DNA of 64,000 bases, from the NCBI GenBank assembly GCA_903916735.1, contig CAIWXX010000183.1:1-64000 (forward strand), in the 5' to 3' direction. A model generated the notes under the pieces. The model made no database searches. It was not told where the DNA came from and saw only the letters and a program-made list of their open reading frames with translations. Positions 28,541-37,926 of this stretch are shown here, piece after piece. Positions within the stretch are counted from its first letter, which is position 1, and every line of letters begins with the position of its first letter. Position numbers and translations under genes: made by a program. Source of the stretch: an uncultured Acidobacteriota bacterium. GTDB taxonomy: Bacteria > Acidobacteriota > CAIWXX01.

Positions 28541-29926
28541 ATGATGAGATTAATTGAACCCAAACGCCGACCACCCCTTGACCCGGACTTTAGACCAGCC
28601 TCCTTGACAAATCGCTATTTTCGAAGAAGCGTGGCGGATTCAGGCTGCGGGACGCCGCTTGTGATTGCAATCGAACGTTCCGGCGGCACGATTTCACGAT
28701 ATGAGACAAGCGTTTTCCCGAAACAGCATCCACAAGCCGGCGCCAACCTCCTGTATGCCGAGCGCATCTTCAAGTTTCTGCTCTGGCAGCGAGGAGGCTG
28801 GAAAGTATGGATTGGAGGGCCGAGGAGCATCGGGGACTATATCAAGAAGTGCTATTCACCCGGAGGCGTTCGCGAATTCGATTACCATTTCATGGGCCGG
28901 GATGTTTACGAACGCCCGTTCACGGTGGTTTCGTGCGAGCCGTTCGAGGTTCCGGCTGAAAAGGAAAAGGGGCAATTGCTGGGGCGGCATCTGAACGGGT
29001 GTCGCATCGGATTCGACTTGGGAGCATCCGATCGTAAAGTCTCGGCGGTCATTGATGGACAGCCGGTTTATAGCGAAGAGGTCGAGTGGCAGCCGCGAAT
29101 ACAGAGCGATCCCGAATACCACTATCGCGAGATCATGACGGCATTGAAAAATGCTGCTTCGAAAATGCCTCATGTCGATGCCATCGGCGGCAGTGCCGCG
29201 GGAATTTATATTGATAACACGGTCCGCGTCGCATCCTTATTCCGCGGAATACCCAAAGATCGCTATGACAGGATCAGGAACCTTTTCCTGCGGATCCGAG
29301 CTGAGATAGGAGTGCCTCTAGAAATCCTGAACGATGGCGATGTCACGGCGCTGGCCGGATCCATGTCGCTGCAAGACAACGGTGTCCTGGGCATCGCATT
29401 AGGCTCCAGCGAGGCCGCCGGCTATGTCACAATGGACGGTTGCATTCCGGGCTGGCTCAGCGAGCTGGCATTCGCTCCCGTGGATTATCATCCCCATGCG
29501 CCGGTGGACGAATGGTCCGGAGATCGCGGGTGCGGCGCACTGTATTTTTCGCAACAATGTGTATTTCGCCTCGCGCCTAAAGCCGGGGTTTCAATCCCGG
29601 CCAATTTCACCGATGCCGAAAAACTCAAGTTCGTTCAGGAAAAACTGGAAGCAGGAGATGAGCAAGCAGCGCAGATTTGGCGGAGCATGGGGATCTACAT
29701 GGGATATGCCATCGCACATTATGCTGATTTTTACGACGTCAAGCATGTCCTCCTGTTGGGGCGTTGTACATCGGGCAGCGGCGGCCGCCTGATTCTCGAT
29801 GGCGCGAGTGATGTCATCCAAGCCGAGTTTCCCGAACTGCATCAGATCAACGTCCAGTTGCCTGATGAAAAGAGCCGTCGCGTGGGGCAATCGATCGCAG
29901 CAGCAAGCTTGCCTGCGATTGATTAA
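28541..29926 (+). CDS. ROK-family protein with N-terminal extension (putative sugar kinase)
   Basis: The 461-residue protein has an ASKHA phosphate-binding loop GFDLGASDRKVSAVID near 157 and the catalytic-type LNDGDVTALAG near 264, as in ROK sugar kinases. The first 150 residues are extra, with no known domain, and the ROK zinc-binding cysteine cluster is not seen. The ATG follows a TAGAAT -10 by 11 bases, so the leader is very short. A PIG-L deacetylase follows 37 bases downstream, suggesting an amino-sugar substrate. Confidence 0.8.
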   Translation: MMRLIEPKRRPPLDPDFRPASLTNRYFRRSVADSGCGTPLVIAIERSGGTISRYETSVFPKQHPQAGANLLYAERIFKFLLWQRGGWKVWIGGPRSIGDYIKKCYSPGGVREFDYHFMGRDVYERPFTVVSCEPFEVPAEKEKGQLLGRHLNGCRIGFDLGASDRKVSAVIDGQPVYSEEVEWQPRIQSDPEYHYREIMTALKNAASKMPHVDAIGGSAAGIYIDNTVRVASLFRGIPKDRYDRIRNLFLRIRAEIGVPLEILNDGDVTALAGSMSLQDNGVLGIALGSSEAAGYVTMDGCIPGWLSELAFAPVDYHPHAPVDEWSGDRGCGALYFSQQCVFRLAPKAGVSIPANFTDAEKLKFVQEKLEAGDEQAAQIWRSMGIYMGYAIAHYADFYDVKHVLLLGRCTSGSGGRLILDGASDVIQAEFPELHQINVQLPDEKSRRVGQSIAAASLPAID

Positions 29927-29963
29927 CATTCGTCAAAAACATGAACACAGGGAATTGAAGACG

Positions 29964-30812
29964 ATGAAATTTCATCTTGAGTCGGCCGAAATTCTTGTTC
30001 CGGATGGGATGCCCATCGCAAATGCCCTGGCGCGCACGACGCATTTGGCAGTCGGTGCGCATCAGGATGACATTGAAATTATGGCCCTTGACGGCATCCT
30101 GAAGTGCTATCAACGGAATGATCAATGGTTCACTGGGGTTGTCATGACAAACGGCAGCGGATCGCCGAGAGCCGGTCTGTATCAGGATTACTCCGATGAG
30201 CAGATGCAGGCGATCCGGCGTCAAGAGCAGAAAAAGGCCGCCGTCATCGGAGACTACGCGGCACAGATTTTGCTGGACTATCCCAGCAAGGCCATCAAGG
30301 ATCCGGCGAACATGGACTCCGTCGACGACATCACGCTGATCGTGAAGGCGGCCCATCCAGAGATCGTATATACGCACAATTTGACCGATCGACACGAAAC
30401 GCATATTGGAGTGGCGATCAAGGTCATTGAAGCTTTACGACGGTTGCCCAAGGAGGATCGCCCTCGGAGTTTATACGGTTGCGAAGTTTGGCGGGACCTC
30501 GACTGGCTGGTCGATGCCGATAAGATTGCTTTCGATGTCTCGGCCCACGAAAACCTGCAATCGGCTCTCCTCGGTGTGTTCGATTCACAAATCAGCGGAG
30601 GCAAGCGGTACGATCTGGCCACCATGGGCCGTCGGCGTGCCAACGCGACCTATCATGCATCTCACGACACCGATACGGCTACAGGCCTGATCTTTGCGAT
30701 GGATCTGACACCACTGATCATTGACTCGACACGAAGCATCCAAGGCTTTGCGAAAAAGCTCATCAGCCGTTTCGATGAGGAGGTTTCCTCGCGCCTAGCG
30801 CCGTTCGTGTGA
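29964..30812 (+). CDS. PIG-L family (LmbE-type) deacetylase
   Basis: This 282-residue zinc deacetylase has H33, D35 and D36 (VGAHQDDIEI, the AHPDD motif) and H147 in RHETHIGVAIKV. PIG-L enzymes remove acetyl groups from N-acetylglucosamine conjugates. The ATG at 29964 is chosen because the frame upstream overlaps the ROK gene and is unrelated; GGAATTGAAGACG precedes it. With the ROK kinase directly upstream it probably forms an amino-sugar metabolism operon; the exact substrate is unknown. Confidence 0.88.
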   Translation: MKFHLESAEILVPDGMPIANALARTTHLAVGAHQDDIEIMALDGILKCYQRNDQWFTGVVMTNGSGSPRAGLYQDYSDEQMQAIRRQEQKKAAVIGDYAAQILLDYPSKAIKDPANMDSVDDITLIVKAAHPEIVYTHNLTDRHETHIGVAIKVIEALRRLPKEDRPRSLYGCEVWRDLDWLVDADKIAFDVSAHENLQSALLGVFDSQISGGKRYDLATMGRRRANATYHASHDTDTATGLIFAMDLTPLIIDSTRSIQGFAKKLISRFDEEVSSRLAPFV

Positions 30813-30930
30813 GAAGAACGAGAGGCCGGGCGCACTCAGATCATGGCGGCTGCGCCCCCATGAAAGAACAAAGAGGATACCAACGACAATTCCGGCCACG
30901 CTTTCATGACGTCGACTCAGCGTGTGCTCG

Positions 30931-32382
30931 CTACCCCTTTACCACTACCATCGGCCGTAATCGGGCGACGCGGCGAGAGAGGCCGGCTTCGTGGCAGACG
31001 GTGACGACTTCATTGACGTCCTTATAGGCGTCAGAGACTTCTTCCTTGAGGGTCGAGATTTCAGCGGATCGAACGATGATGCCTTGATCTTCCAGTTCAC
31101 GGTAGATCGCGCGTCCCTTGCATGCCTTGATCGCGGCGCTACGACTCATCACCCGCCCCGCTCCATGGCACGTCGTTCCATAGCTCTCCGCCATGCTGCT
31201 TTCGACTCCGGCCAGCACATAGGAACATCGGCCCATGTCGCCGGGTATGAGGGTCGGCTGCCCCACGGCGCGATACAATTCCGGTATATCGGGATGGCCG
31301 GGCGGGAAGGAACGAGTCGCACCTTTGCGATGGACTGCCAGCTTCATTCGCTTGCCATCGACAATGTGCTCTTCCCTCTTAACAATGTTATGAGCATGGT
31401 CGTAAATGAGCTCAATGGCGAGGGCATTTGGGCCGAGCGAAAGAGCCTGCTGGAAGGATTCCCGCACGAGGTGCATCAGGATTTGCCGGTTGGCCCAAGC
31501 ATAGTTGGCCGCTGCGGCCATGGCGCCGAGATACTCCTTTCCTTCAGGGCTCGAAATCGGCACACACGCCAGCTGGCGATCGGGGACGCTGATTCCATAA
31601 CGTTTCATGGCAGTTTCCATGCGCTGCAAAAAATCAGTGCAGACCTGATGCCCGAATCCGCGTGATCCGGAATGGATCATCACGGTGACCTGATCTTTGA
31701 AAAGCCCGAAAACGGCCGCCGCTTCCTCGTCAAATATCTCATCGACATATTGCACTTCCAGAAAATGATTGCCGGAGCCGAGTGTGCCAAGCTGATCCTT
31801 GCCGCGTTCATAGGCTTTGCTCGATGGAGAGTCGGGATCGGCCCAGGAGAGAGACCCGCCGGCTTCAGTAACAGCCAGATCTGCGCCCTCGCCCATCTCT
31901 CTTTCCACGGCGAAGCGTGACCCCATCCGACAGACTCGTCGCATGTCCTCCTTCGAGAGCCTCACGTTGCCTTTTGATCCGACTCCACTCGGCACAAACA
32001 GGAAAAGCACTTCGGCTAGCGACCTCTTGTGCGGTTCAATATCGGCTCTCGTGAGCGCCGTCCGGCAGAGCCTCACGCCGCAATTGATATCGAAGCCGAC
32101 TCCGCCGGGCGAAACAACCCCTGTCTCCCAATCGGTCGCCACGACGCCCCCGATCGGCAGCCCGTACCCAAAGTGCATATCCGGCATCGCATAGGCGGCA
32201 CCGACGATCCCCGGCAGGCTTGCAGAATTGCAGACCTGTTCGAGTGATTGGTCTTCACGGATTTGGCTGAGTAATGCGGCGTTGGCAAAGATGATCGCGG
32301 GAACACGCATGAACGGCTTATAGGTCGCAGGAACTCGATGCTTGAACGGTGAAAGCTTTTCAAGCGGCACTCGATGTGTCAT
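30931..32382 (-). CDS. rtcB: RNA-splicing ligase RtcB
   Basis: This 483-residue GTP-dependent ligase joins 2',3'-cyclic phosphate and 5'-hydroxyl RNA ends. Motifs include PDMHFGYGLPIGGV, the metal-binding cysteine in GFDINCGVRL, metal histidines in LGSGNHFLEVQ and HSGSRGFGHQV, and the guanylated histidine in TCHGAGRVMSRS. The length is standard. Its cofactor archease is encoded about 1.5 kb away on the same strand. The first codon used gives MTHRVPLEKLSPFKHRVP, which fits the family start. Confidence 0.96.
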   Translation of the reverse strand: MTHRVPLEKLSPFKHRVPATYKPFMRVPAIIFANAALLSQIREDQSLEQVCNSASLPGIVGAAYAMPDMHFGYGLPIGGVVATDWETGVVSPGGVGFDINCGVRLCRTALTRADIEPHKRSLAEVLFLFVPSGVGSKGNVRLSKEDMRRVCRMGSRFAVEREMGEGADLAVTEAGGSLSWADPDSPSSKAYERGKDQLGTLGSGNHFLEVQYVDEIFDEEAAAVFGLFKDQVTVMIHSGSRGFGHQVCTDFLQRMETAMKRYGISVPDRQLACVPISSPEGKEYLGAMAAAANYAWANRQILMHLVRESFQQALSLGPNALAIELIYDHAHNIVKREEHIVDGKRMKLAVHRKGATRSFPPGHPDIPELYRAVGQPTLIPGDMGRCSYVLAGVESSMAESYGTTCHGAGRVMSRSAAIKACKGRAIYRELEDQGIIVRSAEISTLKEEVSDAYKDVNEVVTVCHEAGLSRRVARLRPMVVVKG

Positions 32383-32816
32383 CTATGAATTGATCTCCCT
32401 CGCTCCTATCACGCGTCCGAATGAAGCAGCCATTATCGATGCACAACCATTCTTCGGCACCCTATTAGATGTTACAGGTCTTGGCTCCCAGTTGCCAGTT
32501 CTCATGCCGTGCAAATGTGATCTGAGCAACGTGATCCATTTACATCGATGACCAGGACCTTTTTGATATCCGAGTTTCGTTGATGACGCAAGTGCCGACC
32601 TTCTCCGGACGCTCGACAAGCTTTCTTATGGATCGTTGTTTTTGCAATTCATTTGACCATATGGCCGTGGGCATCTAAAATTTATCTCGTGAAGCTTCCC
32701 CAATCGGTGAGAACTCGCGGCACCGCCACCGTGGTGTCGGGTAGGGGAGATAACCATGGCGGCATTTCAAATTGTCACCGATATCATAAGCCCCTGTTTA
32801 TCCGGGAGTAGAGATT
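32383..32816. other. Intergenic region between rtcB and the DHH gene
   Basis: About 430 bases between divergent genes. At 32466-32508 lies a GGCTCCCAGTTGCCAGTTCTC-like tract of the kind repeated at 57735-57763. Around 32698-32750 there is a GC-rich, folded-looking stretch before a GGGGAG box. No gene is supported. Confidence 0.45.
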
Positions 32817-33728
32817 ATGGAAGAATCCGGTCGACGACTTGTGACTCGAGGCGATATGGATGGACTGACGAGCGCGGTTATCATATCGGCCAACGAGGGG
32901 TTCGAGAGGATCAAACTGATTCATCCGCAGGACATCACGAATGCAAAAGTGGAGATCCAGCCGCATGACATTCTCGTCAATGTTCCCTATCATCCGGGCT
33001 GCGCGCTTTGGTTTGACCACCATCAGCACACGGCGACTTATGGGAAACCGCCGGCGACATACAAAGGCGCCTACGGACCTGCTCCCTCAGCAGCTCATCT
33101 CGTCTACGAGTATTATGGTGGGAAGGCCAAGATGCCTCAGTTTGAGGAATTGGTGCGACAAACCGATCGGATGGACTCGGCCGATCTCACCCCCAACGAC
33201 GTACTCACTCCTGGGGGCTATATCGAGCTCGGGTTCACCATCGACAGCCGGACCGGGATCGGGGCGTTTGAGGATTACTTCCTGACTCTGGTGGATCTAC
33301 TGGCCAAGGGTAGTCCAATAGAGCATGTGCTGGAGCATCAGGCGGTCAAGAGACGCTGCCAAATGATGAAAGAGAACGACGCGGCATACCGGCGTGCGAT
33401 CCAGGAGAACAGCCGCGTCGACAGCAACGTCGTGATCACGGATTTTCGTACGCTCGATCCGATTCCCATCGGCAATCGCTTCCTGGTCTACGCCCTCTTC
33501 CCCAATGTGAATGTCTCCTTGCGGTTGCATTGGGGTCCCAAGAAGTCCTTCGTAGTGACTGCTATCGGACATAACATCTTCAAGCGAGGATGCAAGACGG
33601 ATGTGGGCGAGCTGGCGGCGCGTTTCGGTGGCGGGGGGCATCACGGGGCCGGCAGTGTCCCTCTGCCCGTTGAATGCGCCGACGAGAAGATTACGCAGAT
33701 TATCGAGGAACTCAAGCGAAATGGCTGA
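32817..33728 (+). CDS. DHH-family phosphoesterase (exopolyphosphatase/oligoribonuclease-like)
   Basis: The 303-residue protein has DHH-superfamily metal ligands D13/D15 (TRGDMDGLTSAV) and D67-H68-H69 (WFDHHQHT), and a C-terminal DHHA1 substrate-binding domain ending FGGGGHHGAGS. Family members hydrolyse short phosphodiesters such as nanoRNA, pAp, c-di-AMP or polyphosphate; which one applies cannot be told. GGGAGTAGAG precedes the ATG. It sits between rtcB and archease on the opposite strand, so a role in RNA-end metabolism is possible but only positional. Confidence 0.85.
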   Translation: MEESGRRLVTRGDMDGLTSAVIISANEGFERIKLIHPQDITNAKVEIQPHDILVNVPYHPGCALWFDHHQHTATYGKPPATYKGAYGPAPSAAHLVYEYYGGKAKMPQFEELVRQTDRMDSADLTPNDVLTPGGYIELGFTIDSRTGIGAFEDYFLTLVDLLAKGSPIEHVLEHQAVKRRCQMMKENDAAYRRAIQENSRVDSNVVITDFRTLDPIPIGNRFLVYALFPNVNVSLRLHWGPKKSFVVTAIGHNIFKRGCKTDVGELAARFGGGGHHGAGSVPLPVECADEKITQIIEELKRNG

Positions 33729-33869
33729 GTGCACGATCTAAATGGAATAGTGGGGTGTCTTCCTTTTTCTGGAGCATGTTGTTGTGCTGGATGCCACGAC
33801 GTGCCCCAGATTATCAATAGGCTCGATTCCGTCGCTGTGACCGACTGATCTGTTACATGCCGATCGTCG

Positions 33870-34289
33870 TCAAATATCGAAAATCACCGAGGCGCAGTAG
33901 CCGTCCGGCAACCTCTTTATCTCGAGTCTGTGCAGCGTCACCGCCTTGATCTGACGACGGATATGAATCGCAGAAGAGTGGGTCCAGAGTAAGGTTGAAG
34001 AAATTCTTTGTTCTACAACTGTAGTATTTTTAAATCCCGTGATGAACATCCCTCTGGCGTCGAAGAGAAAAAGCAGCTCGGAAAGCCAGGCATGAAGCAG
34101 CATGTCGATCGATCTTGCATGCACCGAGACACGGCGAGTCCGGACCGTTTCCAGCCGGCGAATCGGCCCCATGAGCGAAAACATGCCGATCGCGGCATTT
34201 TCAAAAAGCCGCGCGCGCGTGCGGCCTTGTGCATGCACTCCAATATCGGCCGTCGTGCCGAATATCCTGAACCCAGCTCGCCGCCGCAG
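33870..34289 (-). CDS. Archease, RtcB activator, with CTG start
   Basis: The 139-residue product reads RRRAGFRIFGTTADIGVHAQ, then LFENAAIGMFSLM, LHAWLSELLFLFDARGMF, KAVTLHRLEIKRLPDGY and ends VIFDI, matching archease along its full length (family about 140 residues). The conserved acidic residues in TADIG, LFDARG and the terminal FDI are present. Archease speeds guanylation and turnover of RtcB. No ATG, GTG or TTG exists upstream of the conserved start; a CTG at 34287-34289 lies 7 bases after AAGGG, and the galU stop is 12 bases upstream in the same frame. A shorter frame from GTG at 34238 would lose the conserved Asp. Confidence 0.85.
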   Translation of the reverse strand: MRRRAGFRIFGTTADIGVHAQGRTRARLFENAAIGMFSLMGPIRRLETVRTRRVSVHARSIDMLLHAWLSELLFLFDARGMFITGFKNTTVVEQRISSTLLWTHSSAIHIRRQIKAVTLHRLEIKRLPDGYCASVIFDI

Positions 34290-34301
34290 GTGATGGCCCT
34301 T

Positions 34302-35177
34302 CTACTGGTAGATCGACAGGTCCAGAGTCGACAAATATTTCTTGAATGCCGGGCCGAGGTCCTGATTTTTTAAGGCAAATTCGACTGTTGCTTTAAGGAA
34401 ACCGAGTTTGTCACCGGCATCGAACCGCTTCCCTTCGAATTGATACCCATAGACTCCGGGTTCCCGGAGAAGCTGCTTGAGGCCATTCGTGAGTTGAATT
34501 TCGCCGTTGATGTCCGGCTGAGTCTTTTCGAGAATATCGAAAATGGCCGGTGGCAGAATATACCGGCCGATGATGGCGAGGTTCGATGGGGCGCTCGCAG
34601 CCGATGGCTTTTCAACCATATCGTCGATATGATGAAGTCTGCCGTCACTCGAATTGACCTTGACGATCCCATAGCTCGATACATCCCGGTGCTCGACCTC
34701 CTGAATCGCCAGCACGGCTCCGTGGCAGCGGTCATAGGCATCCATCATCTGCTTCATGCACGGCACAGCCGAATCGATGATGTCATCACCCAGGAAGACG
34801 GCGAAGGGTTCATCGCCGATGAGATGCCGGACTTGCAGGATGGCGTGTCCCAGCCCGAGCGCCTCCTTCTGGCGGACATAACAGACATCGATCATGTCGC
34901 TGATCGCGCGTACCTTCGACAGCATCTGCGTCTTGCCGCGCTTTTCGAGAGTTTTTTCGAGCTCATAGCTGACGTCGAAGTGGTCCTCGATCGCGTTCTT
35001 CCCGCGCCCGGTCACGATGATGATATGTGGAATGTCCGAGGCCACGGCCTCTTCGACAACATATTGAATAAGGGGCTTATCGACGAGGGCCAGCATCTCT
35101 TTGGGCAGAGCCTTTGTGGCGGGCAGGAATCGAGTGCCGAGTCCGGCGGCAGGGAAAACCGCTTTTTTGATTTTCAT
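34302..35177 (-). CDS. galU: UTP-glucose-1-phosphate uridylyltransferase
   Basis: This 291-residue nucleotidyltransferase makes UDP-glucose. The N-terminal signature is [20 protein letters not shown], with the substrate-loop motif [21 protein letters not shown] and VEKP following. Length is normal for GalU. It starts within the serS stop (ATGA overlap) and is followed 12 bases later by archease, so serS-galU-archease appear to be one operon. The product feeds glycan and envelope synthesis. Confidence 0.94.
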   Translation of the reverse strand: MKIKKAVFPAAGLGTRFLPATKALPKEMLALVDKPLIQYVVEEAVASDIPHIIIVTGRGKNAIEDHFDVSYELEKTLEKRGKTQMLSKVRAISDMIDVCYVRQKEALGLGHAILQVRHLIGDEPFAVFLGDDIIDSAVPCMKQMMDAYDRCHGAVLAIQEVEHRDVSSYGIVKVNSSDGRLHHIDDMVEKPSAASAPSNLAIIGRYILPPAIFDILEKTQPDINGEIQLTNGLKQLLREPGVYGYQFEGKRFDAGDKLGFLKATVEFALKNQDLGPAFKKYLSTLDLSIYQ

Positions 35178-36451
35178 GATTTGGTGATCCGTTCGATATT
35201 ATCCATGTGAGGGCGAAGCGCATCCGGCACGATGACGGATCCGTCCTCCTGTTGATAATTTTCAAGAATGGCGACGAGAGTTCTTCCAACCGCCAACGCC
35301 GACCCATTGAGTGTATGGACGAATTCCAGCTTGGCATTCGCGGATGGACGATATTTGATATTGGCTCGTCGCGCCTGGAAGTCCTCGAAATTGCTGCATG
35401 AGGATATTTCGCGGAAGGTATTCTGCCCGGGGAGCCAGACTTCGATGTCGTGGGTTTTCGCGGACGAGAACCCCATGTCGCCGGTGCACAAGGTGACGAC
35501 GCGATAGTGGAGTCCAAGAAGGGCGAGAATTTCTTCGGCGTCCTTTGTGAGCGACTCCAATTCAATATAGGAATCCGCAGGCGAAGCGAATTTCACAAGC
35601 TCGACTTTGTTGAATTGATGCTGCCGGATAAGGCCGCGCGTATCCTTGCCCCAGGAACCGGCTTCGCTGCGGAAGCAGGGTGTATAGGCCACGAGCTTAA
35701 TCGGCAAATCCGCGGCGTTCAGGATTTCATCGCGGTAGATGTTTGTCACCGGCACTTCGGCGGTCGGGATGAGGTAATAATCGGTCTTCTCAATTTTAAA
35801 AAGATCCTCACCGAATTTCGGTAGATTGCCGGTTCCGACGAGACTCGTTGAATTCGTAATGAAAGGAGGGAGCACTTCTTGATAGCCATGCCGGTGCGTG
35901 TGGATATCGAGCATGAAGTTGATGAGAGCGCGTTCCATGCGCGCACCCATTTTCCAGTAGAGTGTGAAACGCGATCCGGCGATTTTGGCGCCGCGTTCGA
36001 AATCCAGGATCTGGAGATCGGTGCCGATCTCCCAATGTGGCCGCGGCGCAAAAGCGAATTCAGGTGGCTTGCCCACCCGGCGTATTTCGACATTATCGTC
36101 GGATGACCGTCCTTTCGGAACGGATGAATTCGGAATGTTCGGCACGAAGAGCAACATTTCGCGGAGCGTCAATTCGCAGTGTTTGATCTTTTCATCAAGT
36201 TCCTTGATACGCGCCGAAACCAGCCGCATGTCGTTCACCAGTTCGGTCGCATCGGATTTCGCCTTTTTCATCCGTGCGATCTCTTCGCTCGTGACATTGC
36301 GCTTGTGGCGGAGAGATTCGATGTCGCCGATCAACTGCTTGCGCTCGGCATCCAATTGAGCGAATCCGTTGAGATCGATCTCCAGGCCACGGAGGCGGGT
36401 CTTTTCGATAACGGCTTCGATATTCTCACGAACAAAATTGATATCCAACAT
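35174..36451 (-). CDS. serS: Seryl-tRNA synthetase
   Basis: This 425-residue class II synthetase has an N-terminal coiled-coil tRNA-binding arm (about 25-105), motif 2 [20 protein letters not shown] and motif 3 with [16 protein letters not shown], plus the TSERS-type FISCSNF region [14 protein letters not shown]. It charges all serine tRNAs, three of which are encoded in this window, by recognising the long variable arm. It is first in the serS-galU-archease group. Confidence 0.96.
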   Translation of the reverse strand: MLDINFVRENIEAVIEKTRLRGLEIDLNGFAQLDAERKQLIGDIESLRHKRNVTSEEIARMKKAKSDATELVNDMRLVSARIKELDEKIKHCELTLREMLLFVPNIPNSSVPKGRSSDDNVEIRRVGKPPEFAFAPRPHWEIGTDLQILDFERGAKIAGSRFTLYWKMGARMERALINFMLDIHTHRHGYQEVLPPFITNSTSLVGTGNLPKFGEDLFKIEKTDYYLIPTAEVPVTNIYRDEILNAADLPIKLVAYTPCFRSEAGSWGKDTRGLIRQHQFNKVELVKFASPADSYIELESLTKDAEEILALLGLHYRVVTLCTGDMGFSSAKTHDIEVWLPGQNTFREISSCSNFEDFQARRANIKYRPSANAKLEFVHTLNGSALAVGRTLVAILENYQQEDGSVIVPDALRPHMDNIERITKS

Positions 36452-36604
36452 ATTTCAATTTCCTAGGAAATAATTTACTCTATGGCAGTCATTGAAAATA
36501 TGTCAAATCGGATGACTCGCACAATGGGCAGTTCGCGCGGGGCATGAACACGCGGGACCTCACCGGCCCCGAGCCGGCGCGAAGAAGGCACACTGCCCAC
36601 AATA

Positions 36605-36730
36605 ATGCAGGCGATGCACAATTATCGATTTAATCTGAAATCCGGCATCGAATCCGAGGAGGCTGTTCTTAAGGCCGGGATTTATCCAGTCCGAGTCCAC
36701 GATGGCGAAATTCAGATGCTTGTCGAATAA
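36605..36730 (+). pseudogene. Possible C-terminal remnant of a Rieske-type ferredoxin
   Basis: The frame encodes 41 residues containing MHNYRFNLKSG and GIYPVRVHDGEIQMLV. This resembles the second cluster-binding loop and C-terminal strand of Rieske ferredoxins (CPxHxxxFdlxsG followed by YPVRVEDG). The cysteine two residues before the histidine is gone (QAMH) and the first CxH loop is absent upstream. It lies in the 310-bp gap between serS and queE. Short length makes this tentative. Confidence 0.35.
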
Positions 36731-36764
36731 TTAATTCTATTCAGCAGATTTGATGCAGGCATGC

Positions 36765-37403
36765 TCACACCCCGCCAGCATTGGGCCCCCAAATGATTTT
36801 GTGGAGCTGGACCTGGAGTCGTATTTCGATCCCTGAGCTGAGGACCCATCTAGCCAGATCCGTCAGCGCCACTTCTCCCCATGCAGGCGAGATCAGCAGG
36901 CCGGCGCGGTTTTCCAGCCGATGTTGCCGAATGACAGTCATGGCGTAATCGAAATCGATGCGATCTTTCACGACGAATTTGATGTCGTCCGTCGATTCAA
37001 GATATGGGAAGTTCTCAAAGAGATTCCTCTGAGACTCACCGCTCCCGGGGCATTTCACATCCAGCACCTTGATAACTTTCCTCGGCACATCCTTGATGGA
37101 AAGCGATCCGTTGGTCTCGAGGAGTACCTGGTAGCCGGCCTTCAGCAGTTTCTTCATCAGATCGATGGACTCGTGCTGGAGCAGCGGTTCACCACCCGTA
37201 ATTTCCACCAGCCGGCTTGGATAAAGGGCGATACGGGCCATGACCTCCGCAATGCTCATCTCCCGACTTGGCCGGAAAACGTCATAGGTATCGCACCATG
37301 TGCAATGGAGATTGCATTCCGACAGGCGGACGAAAACACATGGATAGCCGACCCAGCTGCTTTCACCTTGGATACTGTAAAAAATCTCTGTGATCTTAAG
37401 CAT
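36765..37403 (-). CDS. queE: 7-carboxy-7-deazaguanine synthase QueE
   Basis: This 212-residue radical SAM enzyme converts 6-carboxytetrahydropterin to 7-carboxy-7-deazaguanine in queuosine/preQ1 synthesis. The cluster ligands are C30, C34 and C37 in ECNLHCTWCDT; the N-terminal FYSIQGESSWVGYPCVFVRL and EITGGEPLLQ are typical. Other que genes are not in the window and no preQ1 riboswitch was seen upstream. Confidence 0.94.
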   Translation of the reverse strand: MLKITEIFYSIQGESSWVGYPCVFVRLSECNLHCTWCDTYDVFRPSREMSIAEVMARIALYPSRLVEITGGEPLLQHESIDLMKKLLKAGYQVLLETNGSLSIKDVPRKVIKVLDVKCPGSGESQRNLFENFPYLESTDDIKFVVKDRIDFDYAMTVIRQHRLENRAGLLISPAWGEVALTDLARWVLSSGIEIRLQVQLHKIIWGPNAGGV

Positions 37404-37440
37404 GGATTTCCGACACGATAGGACCTATATCACACGATGA

Positions 37441-37854
37441 TCAATTCTTCCGAAAAAAATCCCCATAGTGCTTCTGGCCGCATTCCGGACAGAATCCGTG
37501 TGAGAGGAGCGCTTCGGAATTTTCCAAAAGGTACTCTTCGATCGGTCGCCATGTGTCGCCGACGCGGATTTTTTTGCAGAATGAGCAGACAGGAAGAAGG
37601 CCCTCGAGAAATTTAACCCGTTGGAGAAGAGAGCGAGTCAGGCGAAGAACGAAGGAGCACATGGCTATGACCACGACAATTTGAAAAGCGATGGCGATCC
37701 ATTTCGCCGGCGCCGGCAAGATGCGTAGAAGATGGGGGACATCGATCACATCGTCCAGCAAGATGAGAGCCGTCATCAGTAGGAATCCAATCAACTCGTA
37801 GAGCAAGATCCTCTGAGTGAGGTCTCGCTTGGTGATTTGTTTGTCAATTTGCAT
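37441..37854 (-). CDS. Small membrane protein ending in a CxxC...CxxC signalling-type motif
   Basis: This 137-residue protein has two hydrophobic helices (about 20-38 and 50-75) and a C-terminal segment LEGLLPVCSFCKKIRVGDTW...HGFCPECGQKHYG. The same motif ends the propeller sensor at 25744-28347 and is common behind PAS or response-regulator domains; the four cysteines may bind zinc. The ATG at 37854 follows GGCGAGG by 6 bases. No enzymatic domain is visible, and the function is unknown. Confidence 0.7.
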   Translation of the reverse strand: MQIDKQITKRDLTQRILLYELIGFLLMTALILLDDVIDVPHLLRILPAPAKWIAIAFQIVVVIAMCSFVLRLTRSLLQRVKFLEGLLPVCSFCKKIRVGDTWRPIEEYLLENSEALLSHGFCPECGQKHYGDFFRKN

Positions 37855-37926
37855 GGAATACCTCGCCGCGATGGATTGCAAACAGCAAGAGCCGGTCGAT
37901 CATAAATGAATTGTATCAAATGCGGT

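Noticed and set aside
32698-32750. Segment resembling the core of a cobalamin riboswitch (CGGTGAGAAC, GCACCGCCAC)
   Set aside because: The conserved B12 box and the 5' half are missing and the downstream DHH gene has no link to cobalamin; the likeness is short and could be chance.
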